From an uncultured Alphaproteobacteria bacterium (lineage in GTDB: Bacteria; Pseudomonadota; Alphaproteobacteria; Caulobacterales; Parvularculaceae), in the NCBI GenBank assembly GCA_902826095.1, contig CADEDN010000005.1, positions 112,067 through 176,066 on the forward strand: a stretch of DNA of 64,000 nucleotides, read 5' to 3'. The position numbers were made by a program, and so were the translations under genes. Within the stretch, counting starts at the first letter, position 1. Each line of letters begins with the position of its first letter. The notes beneath the pieces are model-generated. The model worked only from the letters and a program-made list of their open reading frames with translations, ran no database searches and had not been told where the DNA came from. Shown here one piece after another: positions 41,125 to 50,095 of the stretch.

Positions 41125-42476
41125 GATGACGAGCCCGAGGCGAGCCGGTCGGCGAGCGCCGTCGGGATGAGCACGAACATCGCGCCGATCTCATTGAAGC
41201 CGCCCGCCACTTCGCCCGCCGCCGGGCCGCTGCCGACAAAGATGTCGCCGCGCACGGGACCTTTGATCGCCCCGCCCGAATCCTGCGCGATCAGCAGCCG
41301 GCGGACCGGATCCTTGCGCACTTTCTCGTCGCCCGGAATGTCAATCCAGACCGGCGCGCCGAACGGCGTGTAGCGGGGGTCGACCGCGATCGATCGCCCG
41401 GAAGTCAGCTGCACGCCTTGCGCGCCCACCGGCCCGAGGTCCGGATCAGGGAGCGCTTCGAGCACGCGGAAGAAAACGAAGGACTCGTTTGATTCACGCA
41501 CCTTGCGCGCGGCGTCGGGGCTCGCTCTGTCGAGCCAGCCGCGAATCGTCTGCATGCTGACCGACTCCTTCGTCAAGGCGCCCATGTCGATCAGCGTCCG
41601 CCCGATCGCGGTGTAGGGTCGCCCGTTCGCGCCGTCATAGCCGATGCGCAAGGCGCGCCCCGCGACGGTGAGGCGTCCAGAACCTTGAATCTGCAGGAAG
41701 AGGAGATCGCTCGGCCGCATATAGGCGAGAACGCGGGCGCGGCCCGCGATCGCCCCGCCATTGATCGCCGCGTGGTCAGGATAAGGATCAAGCGCGCCGT
41801 CGACGACGCGTCCGGCGACGCGCTGTCCGGCGAGTTCAGGGCGAAACCGGCCGAGATCGACCATCACGAGATCGTCCGGGCGCGCGTAGACGGCGGCGGA
41901 AAATTCCGCCGAGCGGACGGGGCTCGCCTGATAATAGGGTTCGAAATAGCCGGTGAACCGCCCGGTCTCGCCGCGCCGGGCGGCGCGGCCGTCCGCCGCG
42001 CCGCCCGGCGTCGGGACGAGCCGTTCGTAGAGCCTGATCGGCCGGAAGTGAAATTCGTAAAAGGCGCGGACGGCGCTCGTCCTTGCGTTTTCATCCGTAT
42101 ACTGTTGAACGGGGATCTCCGCCGCCGCGTCGCAGGCCGCGCGCCAGTCGCCGACGCGGCCGGAAAGGCTCGCCGCAACGCCCTCGCCGAGCCGTTCGGA
42201 CGGATTGGCCGGCGCGTCAGCGGGAAGGTCGGCCATTCTCGCGCAGGAGCGAAGAAACACGGGAAGCGTCTGCGCCGCGTCATCGAGCAGCCAGCCGGAA
42301 AGGGCGCTGAACGGCGCCCGTTCGACATCGGCGCCCGCGGGCTCAAGGCCGGCCCCCGGCGCGAGGCGCGGCCGGTCGCCGATGACGCCGGTGAAAGTCA
42401 GCGCCGCAAGGCCGATCGCGATGAGGACGGCGGCCGCAAGGGCGGCGGCGATGTTGCGTTCTTTAAGGAGGTCCAA
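41121..42476 (-). CDS. mltA: Membrane-bound lytic transglycosylase A
   Basis: The 451-residue protein has an N-terminal signal anchor (IAAALAAAVLIAIGLAALTF) and the MltA domain with GRFTGYFEPYYQASPV, then FLQIQGSGRLTV. The C-terminal 3D domain reads RLLIAQDSGGAIKGPVRGDIFVGSG with the catalytic Asp triad. There is no lipobox, unlike E. coli MltA. It cleaves peptidoglycan strands to 1,6-anhydro products; these could feed the AmpG-like permease coded at 28.4 kb, which is inference. Confidence 0.95.
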   Translation of the reverse strand: MDLLKERNIAAALAAAVLIAIGLAALTFTGVIGDRPRLAPGAGLEPAGADVERAPFSALSGWLLDDAAQTLPVFLRSCARMADLPADAPANPSERLGEGVAASLSGRVGDWRAACDAAAEIPVQQYTDENARTSAVRAFYEFHFRPIRLYERLVPTPGGAADGRAARRGETGRFTGYFEPYYQASPVRSAEFSAAVYARPDDLVMVDLGRFRPELAGQRVAGRVVDGALDPYPDHAAINGGAIAGRARVLAYMRPSDLLFLQIQGSGRLTVAGRALRIGYDGANGRPYTAIGRTLIDMGALTKESVSMQTIRGWLDRASPDAARKVRESNESFVFFRVLEALPDPDLGPVGAQGVQLTSGRSIAVDPRYTPFGAPVWIDIPGDEKVRKDPVRRLLIAQDSGGAIKGPVRGDIFVGSGPAAGEVAGGFNEIGAMFVLIPTALADRLASGSSS

Positions 42477-42505
42477 GAGCGCGCGCCCGTCTCAATCGGT
42501 CGGCG

Positions 42506-43141
42506 TCATGCGCCGCCGGTGGCGACGAGCGTCCAGTTCGGATCGGCCGATCCGAGCGGGCGCGAAAACGTCCAGCGATCCTTGACGAGATCGATGCGCG
42601 CGGGGTCGCCTTCGATGAGCGCGCCCGCCTTGTCATAGGTCGAACGCACCTGGTTGGAGAGGAAATCGATCGTCGCGACGAGATGGCCGTCCTCGACTTT
42701 CGAGGCGGCGATCCTGGCGGTTTCGATGCCGACGAATTTCAGATCGGCGCGGCGGCCGTCCTTGTCGCGCGCCGCGACCGCGTCGCGAAACGTCTCAAAG
42801 ACCGACTGGCTCAGGAAACGGCGAATGCTCTTTAGATCGCCCGAGGTGAACGCCTCGACGATGAGCTCATAGGCGCCGCGGGCGCCGTCGATAAACGCTT
42901 TTTCGTCAAAGGCGGGATCGGCGGCGCGCAGCGGTTCGGCAGGCGCTGAGACGGGCGGCAGGGGTTTTGCCGGCTCCGCCTCCGTCGCCGCCTCGGCTTC
43001 CTGCGCCTCGCGGGGCTTGGCGCGCTGCAGACCCTCGATGTCGCGCGGGCGCTCCTCGCCGGTCCTTGCGCCAAGCACCGAATAGAGGCGGTAGGCGATA
43101 AACGCCGACAGCGCGATGAAGATGATCAGGGTCGGATCCAT
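42506..43141 (-). CDS. Tim44-like domain protein
   Basis: The 211-residue protein has one N-terminal helix (PTLIIFIALSAFIAYRLYSVLG), a Glu/Pro-rich linker and a Tim44/TimA domain: FIDGARGAYELIVEAFTSGDLKSIRRFLSQSVFETFRDAVAARD, ending IDLVKDRWTFSRPLGSADPNWTLVATGG. The family is placed at the inner membrane in Alphaproteobacteria, facing away from secB in this conserved neighbourhood. It is the first gene of the operon with mltA and smr. Confidence 0.95.
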   Translation of the reverse strand: MDPTLIIFIALSAFIAYRLYSVLGARTGEERPRDIEGLQRAKPREAQEAEAATEAEPAKPLPPVSAPAEPLRAADPAFDEKAFIDGARGAYELIVEAFTSGDLKSIRRFLSQSVFETFRDAVAARDKDGRRADLKFVGIETARIAASKVEDGHLVATIDFLSNQVRSTYDKAGALIEGDPARIDLVKDRWTFSRPLGSADPNWTLVATGGA

Positions 43142-43476
43142 AATCCTGCTTCTGGGCGGGCTGGCGTTTGCCGGCCGGCTTCCATGGCCATACGTCGCTT
43201 GCGCCAGCGCCTGCGCGGTCCGGATGCTTCCTGGACCAGGCTCTCGCCGTGACCCAGGCCCAGTGCGCCGGACGAGACGCCGCGCTTTGCTTGCCCACTC
43301 ATATAGGATGAAGATGGTGACGAAAACACCAAGACGGGAAAGGACTTTCCCGCGAGGCGACCGGACTCTCGCCAGATGACGGCGCGATTTCGCCGGCGAT
43401 ACGACGCCAGGCCCAGTTGCCGCCCCCCGGCTTGGCGTGTATGACGCGCCCTCCCATTGAGAATCAGGTGGAAACC
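43142..43476. other. Intergenic region between tim44-mltA-smr and secB
   Basis: These 335 bp hold the divergent promoters. I see no convincing gene (the fxsA gene often found here is absent), no repeat of the families seen elsewhere and no clear terminator. Only a ribosome site (CAGGTGG) for secB is obvious. Confidence 0.5.
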
Positions 43477-43971
43477 ATGTCGGAAACGACGCCGAACGGC
43501 GCAGCGCCGGGTCATCAAAACGGACAGCCGAGCCTTCGCGTGCTGGCGCAGTACCTCAAGGACCATTCCTTCGAGAACCCCCGCGCCCCGGCGAGTTTTC
43601 GCGACAGCGGCGGCGCGCCGACGATCGAGGTCAATGTCGACGTCAATGCGCGCGGTCTCGGCGCGAGCCAGTTCGAGGTTGAGCTCTCGGTTTCGGCGCG
43701 CGCCAATCGCGGCCAGGAAGTCGTCTTCCTGGTCGAGACGACCTATGCCGGCGTTTTCGAAATCACCGGCGTTCCGGAGGCGCAGATCGAGCCGATCTTG
43801 CTGATCGAATGCCCGCGCCTGCTGTTCCCTTTCGCGCGCCAGATCGTCGCCGAGACCACCAATTCCGGCAATTTCCCGCCGGTGATGCTCGACCCGATCG
43901 ATTTCCTCGGCATCTATCAGCGCAATCTCGCCGCGCGCGGCGAGGCGGAGCCCCAGGCTCTAAACGCCTGA
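43477..43971 (+). CDS. secB: Protein-export chaperone SecB
   Basis: The 164-residue protein reads LRVLAQYLKDHSFENPRAPASFRDS, then FLVETTYAGVFEITGVPEAQIEPILLIECPRLLFPFARQIVAETTNSGNFPPVMLDPIDFLGIYQRNLA, the SecB core. SecB holds preproteins unfolded and delivers them to SecA. ATG 43477 with GGTGG upstream is chosen; earlier in-frame starts would give a non-homologous extension. It overlaps dnaQ by 12 bp tail to tail. Confidence 0.97.
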   Translation: MSETTPNGAAPGHQNGQPSLRVLAQYLKDHSFENPRAPASFRDSGGAPTIEVNVDVNARGLGASQFEVELSVSARANRGQEVVFLVETTYAGVFEITGVPEAQIEPILLIECPRLLFPFARQIVAETTNSGNFPPVMLDPIDFLGIYQRNLAARGEAEPQALNA

Positions 43972-44685
43972 AGTCGTTTTCAGCCTGCCGCCCCAGAGGT
44001 TTTTCGGGCCGACCTCGCGCTCGATGAACGCGGCATGGGCGGCTTCCTCTTCCGCCGTCACCAGCGATTTCAGCGGTTCAGGCCGAAGGCGCGCCGCGCG
44101 CCGCGCGCCGCGCGCGCCGCCAGCGGCGCCGCCGGCGTCGACGGCGAAATCGAGCCCCGCCTGCAGCCCGCCGGTCAGTTCGATATAGACGGTCGCCAAG
44201 AGCTTTGAATCGAGGAGCGCGCCATGCCCCTCGCGTTCGCGCTGCTTGAGATCGATCCCGAAACGCGCGCAAAGCGCGTCAAGGCTCGCCGGCGATCCCG
44301 GGAATTTCCGCCGCGCAATCATCAGCGTGTCGATGATTTCGTTGGCGAGCGGGGGAAGCCCGGCGCTCTGCAGTTCGGCGTTGACGAAGGGAAGGTCGAA
44401 GGAAACGCCGTTATGCGCGATCAATTCCGCGTCGCCGACAAAATCGGCAAACGCCTTGCCGACGCGCGCATCGGCGAAAACGGGAAAGCCCTTGAGGAAT
44501 CTCTCCGACAGCCCGTGCACCTTGAAGGCGCCCTCCGGCATGTCGCGCTCGGGGTTCACATAAGTGTGGAATGACCGCCCGGTGACGGCGCCCCGCACCA
44601 TCTCGACGCCGCCGATCTCGACGATGCGGTGGCCTTCGTCGAAGCGGAATCCGGTGGTCTCAAGATCGAACACGACCTGGCGCAT
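43960..44685 (-). CDS. dnaQ: DNA polymerase III epsilon subunit (3'-5' exonuclease)
   Basis: The 241-residue protein has the three exonuclease motifs: FDLETTG (Exo I), IAHNGVSFDLPFV (Exo II) and GHGALLDSKLLATVY (Exo III, HxAxxD). These residues give proofreading within the replicase. The C-terminal 60 residues include an Ala/Gly/Arg linker and an end that would bind the alpha subunit. Position next to secB is usual for Alphaproteobacteria. Confidence 0.96.
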   Translation of the reverse strand: MRQVVFDLETTGFRFDEGHRIVEIGGVEMVRGAVTGRSFHTYVNPERDMPEGAFKVHGLSERFLKGFPVFADARVGKAFADFVGDAELIAHNGVSFDLPFVNAELQSAGLPPLANEIIDTLMIARRKFPGSPASLDALCARFGIDLKQREREGHGALLDSKLLATVYIELTGGLQAGLDFAVDAGGAAGGARGARRAARLRPEPLKSLVTAEEEAAHAAFIEREVGPKNLWGGRLKTTSGV

Positions 44686-44864
44686 CAGGGCGTTCTACCG
44701 CGCTTTGCCGCGGCGGCAAGTTGTGGAGAATTTCGGGTGCTCGCAGGTCGCGAAAAAGAGCCCGGCCCGCCTCATCCGCGATGAATCAAGAATTCCGGCG
44801 ATCCTTCGCGCCGGCGCCAAGGCGAGGGACCGCAGGCCGGGTCAAGTCCGAACGGCGCCCGGTC

Positions 44865-47549
44865 TCACCCCGTCGCCTTCGCCCGCTCGAACAGCGCCTC
44901 CTTCACCCGCGCGCCAAGCTCGGCCATCGGGAAGGGCTTCTGGATGTAGCGGACGCCTTCGATGCGGTCCATTTGTTCGCGTACGGAAGCTTCGGCGTAG
45001 CCCGACATGAAGATGACGGACGCGGAAATCCCGAACTCGGCCCTTGCGCGTTCGACGAAGGACGGGCCGTCGATTTCCGGCATCATCACGTCGGAGACGA
45101 TCAGGTCGAAATCGCGGTCGCCCTTCAAGATGTCGAGCGCGGCGACGCCGTCCTCGGCGGCGGTCACTTCATAGCCGGAGCGCTCGAGCGTCGCGACGAC
45201 GAAGGCGCGGACCGGATCCTCGTCTTCGACGACGAGAATGCGCCCGGAGCCTGAATAATCGGCGGACGTCGCAGAGGTAAGCGCCGCCGGGGCGTCGTCC
45301 TCGTCGTCGAGGCCGCCTTGATGCGCGGGGAGATAGATCTTGAAGACGGCGCCGCCTTCCGCGGCGTTCTCGATCCGGATCGCGCCGCCCATCTGGCCGA
45401 TAATACCGTGCACGGTCGAAAGGCCAAGGCCCGTTCCTTTCCCTTCCTCCTTCGTCGTGAAGAAGGGGTCGAAGATTTTCTCCATGATCTCCGCGGGAAC
45501 GCCGGATCCGGTGTCCGCGACCTCGATCAGCACGTGATCTTGCGGGGCGAGGCCGGCGATCGCCAGCGCCTCGATTTCCGCCGCCGACAGATGTTTCGTT
45601 CGGATCGTCAGCTTGCCGCCGTTCGGCGCCATCGCGTCGCGGGCGTTGACCGCGAGATTCATGATCGCGGTTTCGAGCTGGTTCCTGTCGACCTTGATGT
45701 TCGGTAGGCCCCGCCCATTGATGAATTCGAGCTTCACCTTCTCGCCGACCGCGCGGTCGAGGAAACGCGAGAAGTCGAGCAGGATGTCGGTGATCGACTG
45801 GACCTTGCGCGTCAGCGTCTGCTTTCTCGAATAGGCGAGGAGCTGTTTCGTCAGATTGGCGGCGCGCTGCGCGTTCTCGCGGATGAGGACGAGATCCTGA
45901 TAGGCGGGATCGCCGGCCGGGTGGCGCAGCATCAGCTGCTCGCAATTTCCCTGGATGACCTGGAGCAGATTATTGAAATCATGCGCGACTTCGCCGGCGA
46001 TGAAGCCGATCGCTTTCAGTTTCTGGTCCTGCGCATGGTCCTGCTCCATGCGTTTCCTGTCGGTGACGTCGACCGTATAGAGAAAGGTGCGGCGGACGCC
46101 GTAGCCGCCGCGCCGTCGTTTGACCGGCCGCGCATAGACGCCATAGGTGCGCGCGGCGGGGCCGTCGCCGATCGTGGCGTCGATCACCGATGGCGCGCCG
46201 CCGGACGATGATTTGCGCCGGATCTCGGCGGCGATTTCCAGGGTCGCCTCGGCGGGGAGGGCGCGCGACAGCGGGGTGTTTTTCTTCACGCCCTCGAACA
46301 CGTCCGTGAACGTCTTGTTCGCCTCGACGATGCGCGCGTCGCGGCCGATCTCGCCCTCAATGACGGCGAGGCCGAACGGCGCTTCCGAAATGTCGCCCGA
46401 CATCGCCGGCGCGTCGGGATCGCTCGGCGTTTCGTCGACATTCATCTCCGCGACGACAAATCCCTCGCCGACGCCGCCGCGGCGGAAGGCGACGAAACTC
46501 GCATCGGCGGGATCGGCGCTCCGGCGACGGACCTCGGCGTGGACAGCGACGCTGTCGGCGCGCCAGAGCCCGCGCACGATGTCGCCCGTCTCGCCGAGGA
46601 TGAGGTCGTCGATGTGGTGAAGGTCCTGGCGCGTGACGCCGAGCGCCTTTCGCATCGCAGCGTTCGCCCAGGCGATCTGCCCGGATTTTTCGAGCGCGAA
46701 GACCGGCCGCACATAATCCGCGAAAGAGGCGGCGAGGACGTCATGTTCGGTCTCCTCGACCGGCAATTCGCGCAGGCGCCAGACGACGAAATCCTTGCGG
46801 TCGGCGATCGCCCGCGTCGTCACTTCAAACCGCCGGCGCGCGCCGCCGCCTTCAAGGCCGATCTGCTGGTAGATGATCTCCGTCGCTTCGGCGGCGCTCT
46901 TGGCGGCGCGGCAGAGCCTAAAGACTTTCGTCGCCTCGGCGCCTTGCTGCGCGAACAGGCGGTCGATGCGCGGGGGAAGGCCGGCGAGCCCCATCACGCC
47001 CGCGTCGCGCGCGAGCGTGAAATAGGCGGCGTTCGCATAGATGACGACGCCGTCCGACCGCGTGATCAGCCGCGCATCGGGATCGACATCGAGCACGCGC
47101 TCAGCGATTTGCAGCGCGTTCAGCATCTCGGCGCCGGCAAGCTCGGCCGCCGCATTCGCCGATTTGCCGGCGACGCGCTTCATCGCCGCGCTCGCCAGCA
47201 TCGCCGACGGGGTCGGACGGAAGGCGGCGGCGAGGAAGACGAGCGATAGCGCGCCGACGACGACCGCCAGCATCACGCCGGCGACGCCGAGCGCGCCGGT
47301 CCCAAGAATATAGGCCGCCGCCGCCGCGGCGACGCCGAGCCCGCCCCAGAGCGCGCCAAGGAGCGCGTGCTGGATCAGCCGCGCGCGCGTTTCAACGCGT
47401 TTTTTTTCGAGCGCTTCGCCGCGCTCGCGGGCGCGCTCCTCGGCCGCCGCCATCATCGCGGCGATGTCGTCCGGCCCGTGCGGGCGCGGCGCGGCGCCGG
47501 ACGCGGCGTCCGCGGCGGCGGCTTCGGCGATGGCTTTTCTCGCGGTCAC
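44865..47549 (-). CDS. cckA: Cell-cycle hybrid histidine kinase CckA
   Basis: The 894-residue protein has two N-terminal membrane helices (about 58-108), at least two PAS domains, HisKA with His523 (EVAHDFNNLLQVIQGNCEQLM), a HATPase with NLAVNARDAM, DTGSGV and GKGTGLGLSTVHGI, and a C-terminal receiver with Asp820 (LIVSDVMMPEIDG). The HDFNNLL motif and the layout are those of CckA, which phosphorylates CtrA through ChpT. CtrA-type boxes occur in this window ahead of flagellar genes. It lies downstream of flhB on the same strand with a 118-bp gap. Confidence 0.96.
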   Translation of the reverse strand: MTARKAIAEAAAADAASGAAPRPHGPDDIAAMMAAAEERARERGEALEKKRVETRARLIQHALLGALWGGLGVAAAAAAYILGTGALGVAGVMLAVVVGALSLVFLAAAFRPTPSAMLASAAMKRVAGKSANAAAELAGAEMLNALQIAERVLDVDPDARLITRSDGVVIYANAAYFTLARDAGVMGLAGLPPRIDRLFAQQGAEATKVFRLCRAAKSAAEATEIIYQQIGLEGGGARRRFEVTTRAIADRKDFVVWRLRELPVEETEHDVLAASFADYVRPVFALEKSGQIAWANAAMRKALGVTRQDLHHIDDLILGETGDIVRGLWRADSVAVHAEVRRRSADPADASFVAFRRGGVGEGFVVAEMNVDETPSDPDAPAMSGDISEAPFGLAVIEGEIGRDARIVEANKTFTDVFEGVKKNTPLSRALPAEATLEIAAEIRRKSSSGGAPSVIDATIGDGPAARTYGVYARPVKRRRGGYGVRRTFLYTVDVTDRKRMEQDHAQDQKLKAIGFIAGEVAHDFNNLLQVIQGNCEQLMLRHPAGDPAYQDLVLIRENAQRAANLTKQLLAYSRKQTLTRKVQSITDILLDFSRFLDRAVGEKVKLEFINGRGLPNIKVDRNQLETAIMNLAVNARDAMAPNGGKLTIRTKHLSAAEIEALAIAGLAPQDHVLIEVADTGSGVPAEIMEKIFDPFFTTKEEGKGTGLGLSTVHGIIGQMGGAIRIENAAEGGAVFKIYLPAHQGGLDDEDDAPAALTSATSADYSGSGRILVVEDEDPVRAFVVATLERSGYEVTAAEDGVAALDILKGDRDFDLIVSDVMMPEIDGPSFVERARAEFGISASVIFMSGYAEASVREQMDRIEGVRYIQKPFPMAELGARVKEALFERAKATG

Positions 47550-47667
47550 GGATGGACGCTCCGATTGAAGTGAATCGGGAATCTATGGGGCGACTCGGCG
47601 CGGCGCGCCACATCGCAAGCGGCTGACATGGCGGTAATTTTCGACAGGCGCCGTCTATTGGAGGCGT

Positions 47668-48741
47668 CTACTGAAGGTGGGGCTTCTTCCGGCCCATGAC
47701 GAAGCCGATAACCCTGGCGACGGCCTCATAATGTTCGACCGGGATTTCGCCGTCGATCTCGACCGCGGCGTAAAGCGCCCGGGCGAGCGGCGGGTTCTCA
47801 ACGACGGGAACGCCGTTCTCGTTCGCGGCCGCCTTCAAGCGGAGCGCGATCTCGTCGACGCCCTTGGCGACGCAGAGCGGCGCCGCGCCGGCCTCCGCCT
47901 CGTATTTCAGCGCGACCGCATAGTGCGTCGGGTTCATGATGAGGACGGTCGCGTCCTTGACGGCGGTCATCATCCGCCGGCGCGCGCGCGCCTCGCGCTG
48001 CTGGCGCTGGCGGCCCTTGATCTGCGGGTCGCCGTCGGTTTCCTTCATCTCGCGGCGGACTTCTTCCTTGGTCATCTTGAGCCGCGTCTTCCATTCGCGC
48101 CGCGTCCACGCGTAATCGAGCGCGGCGATAACGATCATCGCCGCGACCGCGTAGGCGATGAGCCGCAAGACCTCGCGCTCGGCGAGGGCGAGGATCGCGC
48201 GCGGGTCGGCGGTCGGCAGGCCGACGAGCTTTTGCTGATCCGGCCAGAGCGCGTAGACGAGGATCGCGCCGACGATCGCGATCTTGCCGATCCCCTTGCC
48301 GAAATTGACGAGCGCCGCCGGCCCGAAAATCCGCTTGGCGCCTTCGGCCGGCGACAGCCGCTTCAACTGCGGCTTGATCTTGTCGGGCGCGATGACGGGC
48401 CCTGCCTGCGCGAAATTGGCGGCGAGCGCCGCCGCGACCAGGAACGCGCCGACGCCGGCGACGGCGGCGCCAAGGCGCATCGAAACGTCGAGAAAGAGCC
48501 GCGACAGGCTCTCGCCGTCGGCGGCGAATTCATGCGGATGGTCGAGGAAGAGCGCGCCCGCCGCGGCGAGCGACGCGGCCGCGGGCTTCATCAGCATGGC
48601 GAGGCAAAACCCCGCCGCCGCGATCATCATCGTCGCGACGATTTCCTGGCTCTTCGGCGCGTCGCCTTTTTTTCGCGCGTCTTCAAGGCGCTTTGGCGTC
48701 GGCTCCTCGGTCTTTTGATGCCGGTCGGTCTCCTCCGCCAT
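47668..48741 (-). CDS. flhB: Flagellar type III secretion protein FlhB
   Basis: The 357-residue protein begins with a polar stretch (KTEEPTPKRLEDARKKGD), the EPTxKR motif of FlhB, then four membrane helices. The cytoplasmic domain holds the autocleavage motif NPTH (Asn270), with IMNPTHYAVALKYEAEAGAAPLCVAKG around it. It switches export from hook to filament subunits. It follows fliR by 4 bp. Confidence 0.97.
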   Translation of the reverse strand: MAEETDRHQKTEEPTPKRLEDARKKGDAPKSQEIVATMMIAAAGFCLAMLMKPAAASLAAAGALFLDHPHEFAADGESLSRLFLDVSMRLGAAVAGVGAFLVAAALAANFAQAGPVIAPDKIKPQLKRLSPAEGAKRIFGPAALVNFGKGIGKIAIVGAILVYALWPDQQKLVGLPTADPRAILALAEREVLRLIAYAVAAMIVIAALDYAWTRREWKTRLKMTKEEVRREMKETDGDPQIKGRQRQQREARARRRMMTAVKDATVLIMNPTHYAVALKYEAEAGAAPLCVAKGVDEIALRLKAAANENGVPVVENPPLARALYAAVEIDGEIPVEHYEAVARVIGFVMGRKKPHLQ

Positions 48742-48745
48742 CGCG

Positions 48746-49531
48746 TCACCCTAAGAGCGCGCCAAGGCGCTCTTCGAAGGCGGCGAGGAAGACCGTCATC
48801 ATCAGGCCGGTCGTCAGCATCAACAGCATCAGGCCGAGAACGAGGTTCGCCGGCATCAGCATGAAAAAGACCTGCGCCTGCGGCATCAGCCGGTTCAAGA
48901 CGCCGGCGCCCGCGTAAAAGACAAGACCGAAGACGATGAAGGGCGCGGCGAGGCGCACGCCCAGCGAGAAGGCGGCGGCGAGCGTCTCGATCATCGCCGC
49001 CGACATGTCGCCGACATTGATCGCCGCCGCCGGCGCGAACAGGGCGTAGGACTGCGCGAGCGCCGCCAGCAGCAGATGATGCGCGTCGGTCGCGAAGATC
49101 ATCGTCGTCCCGAGAACCGCGAGAAAGCCGCCGACGATCGCGCCCTGGATCTCCTGCGAGGGATCGAAAATCTGCGCGAGCGACAAGCCCATCTGCAGCG
49201 CGATCACTTGTCCCGCGACGTTGAGCGCGGCGAACAAAGTGCGCGCGACAAGGCCGAGAAAGAGCCCGGCCGCGACCTCGCCGATGATGAGCGCCGGCAA
49301 GGCGAGCGCCGAGCCGGCGCCGGCGCCCTCAGGGAACAGCGGCGCGACGCCTGGTAAAAGCGCCGCCGAAACGCCGAGCGCGACCGCAAGACGGATGCGC
49401 GGGGAAAGCGTGAAATCGCCGAACGCCGGCGCCGTCATCATCATCGCGCCGACACGCGCGAACACCGCGAAAGCGACCGCGACGTCGACAGGCAGCGCCG
49501 CCAGCAGATCAGCGGACGAATAGGCGCTCAC
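48746..49531 (-). CDS. fliR: Flagellar export gate protein FliR
   Basis: The 261-residue protein starts at GTG 49531 overlapping the fliQ stop (GTGA). It has six hydrophobic segments and typical FliR motifs: VFARVGAMMMTAPAFGD near the start, IIGEVAAGLFLGLVARTLFAALNVAGQVIALQMGLSLAQIFDP, and the C-terminal PQAQVFFMLMPANLVLGLMLLM. It forms the export gate with FliP and FliQ. FliP is not in this window. Confidence 0.96.
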   Translation of the reverse strand: MSAYSSADLLAALPVDVAVAFAVFARVGAMMMTAPAFGDFTLSPRIRLAVALGVSAALLPGVAPLFPEGAGAGSALALPALIIGEVAAGLFLGLVARTLFAALNVAGQVIALQMGLSLAQIFDPSQEIQGAIVGGFLAVLGTTMIFATDAHHLLLAALAQSYALFAPAAAINVGDMSAAMIETLAAAFSLGVRLAAPFIVFGLVFYAGAGVLNRLMPQAQVFFMLMPANLVLGLMLLMLTTGLMMTVFLAAFEERLGALLG

Positions 49532-49800
49532 GGCAGCGCGCCGCCGGCGATGATCTCGAAGATTTTCGTCGAATAGCGCCCAAGCGTCGCGCCCATGAAG
49601 GGCAAGGTCACGGCGATGACGAGAAACATCACAATGATCCGCGGCACGAAGACGAGCGTCATCTCCTGCACCTGCGTCAGCGCCTGGATCAGCGCGATCG
49701 CAAGGCCGACAAGCAGCCCGGCGATCATCGCCGGCCCCGCGACCAGCAACGTCACCCAAAATCCCTCGCGCGCAAGGTCAAGAATTTCCGCGCCCGTCAT
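49528..49800 (-). CDS. fliQ: Flagellar export gate protein FliQ
   Basis: The 90-residue, two-helix protein reads TGAEILDLAREGFWVTLLVAGPAMIAGLLVGLAIALIQALTQVQEMTLVFVPRI, the FliQ signature. ATG 49800 with GAGG 8 nt ahead is chosen over a GTG five codons upstream. It is the first gene of fliQ-fliR-flhB, and its promoter region has CtrA-type boxes. Confidence 0.96.
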   Translation of the reverse strand: MTGAEILDLAREGFWVTLLVAGPAMIAGLLVGLAIALIQALTQVQEMTLVFVPRIIVMFLVIAVTLPFMGATLGRYSTKIFEIIAGGALP

Positions 49801-49841
49801 CGCAATATCCCTCACTCCAGCCGGCAGATTTTGCCGGGCGC

Positions 49842-49883
49842 ATGGTTAAGGGCGCGTCAAGGCGGGGGTTAAGCGGGGGTTAA
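49842..49883 (-). promoter_or_regulatory. CtrA boxes upstream of fliQ
   Basis: On the minus strand a full box TTAA-CCCCCGC-TTAAC lies at 49883-49868, and a half-site TTAACCAT at 49849-49842. Their distance to the fliQ ATG (42 and 68 bp) fits a class II flagellar promoter. CtrA directly controls early flagellar genes in Caulobacter; regulation here is inferred. Confidence 0.6.
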
Positions 49884-49910
49884 GGCGGGCGGGTTTTGGC
49901 GTCTCCTGCT

Positions 49911-50050
49911 TTGCTCCCCCGCTTGCGGGGGAGCTGTCAGGCGCAGCCTGACTGAGGGGGGATCTCTTTCCGCACGGGCGACCGCCTGTGACTTCCCCCC
50001 TCCGGCTGCTACGCGACCACCTCCCCCGCTTGCGCGGGGGAGGAAAGGGC
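49911..50050. repeat. Dispersed repeat, copy D1 (intergenic)
   Basis: This 140-bp tract starts with a hairpin GCTCCCCCGC/GCGGGGGAGC, has GTCAGGCGCAGCCTGAC in the middle and ends CTCCCCCGCTTGCGCGGGGGAGG. It matches 52870-53010 in the same orientation; that copy lies inside a gene. Confidence 0.88.
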
Positions 50051-50095
50051 GGGCGGCCGCGTCGCCAAACGGCGCCGGATCATGGGCGACCTCCA

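Noticed and set aside
43126..43566. 146-residue minus-strand open frame between tim44 and secB
   Set aside because: It overlaps the secB start antisense and has no recognisable domain; it is not the expected fxsA gene.
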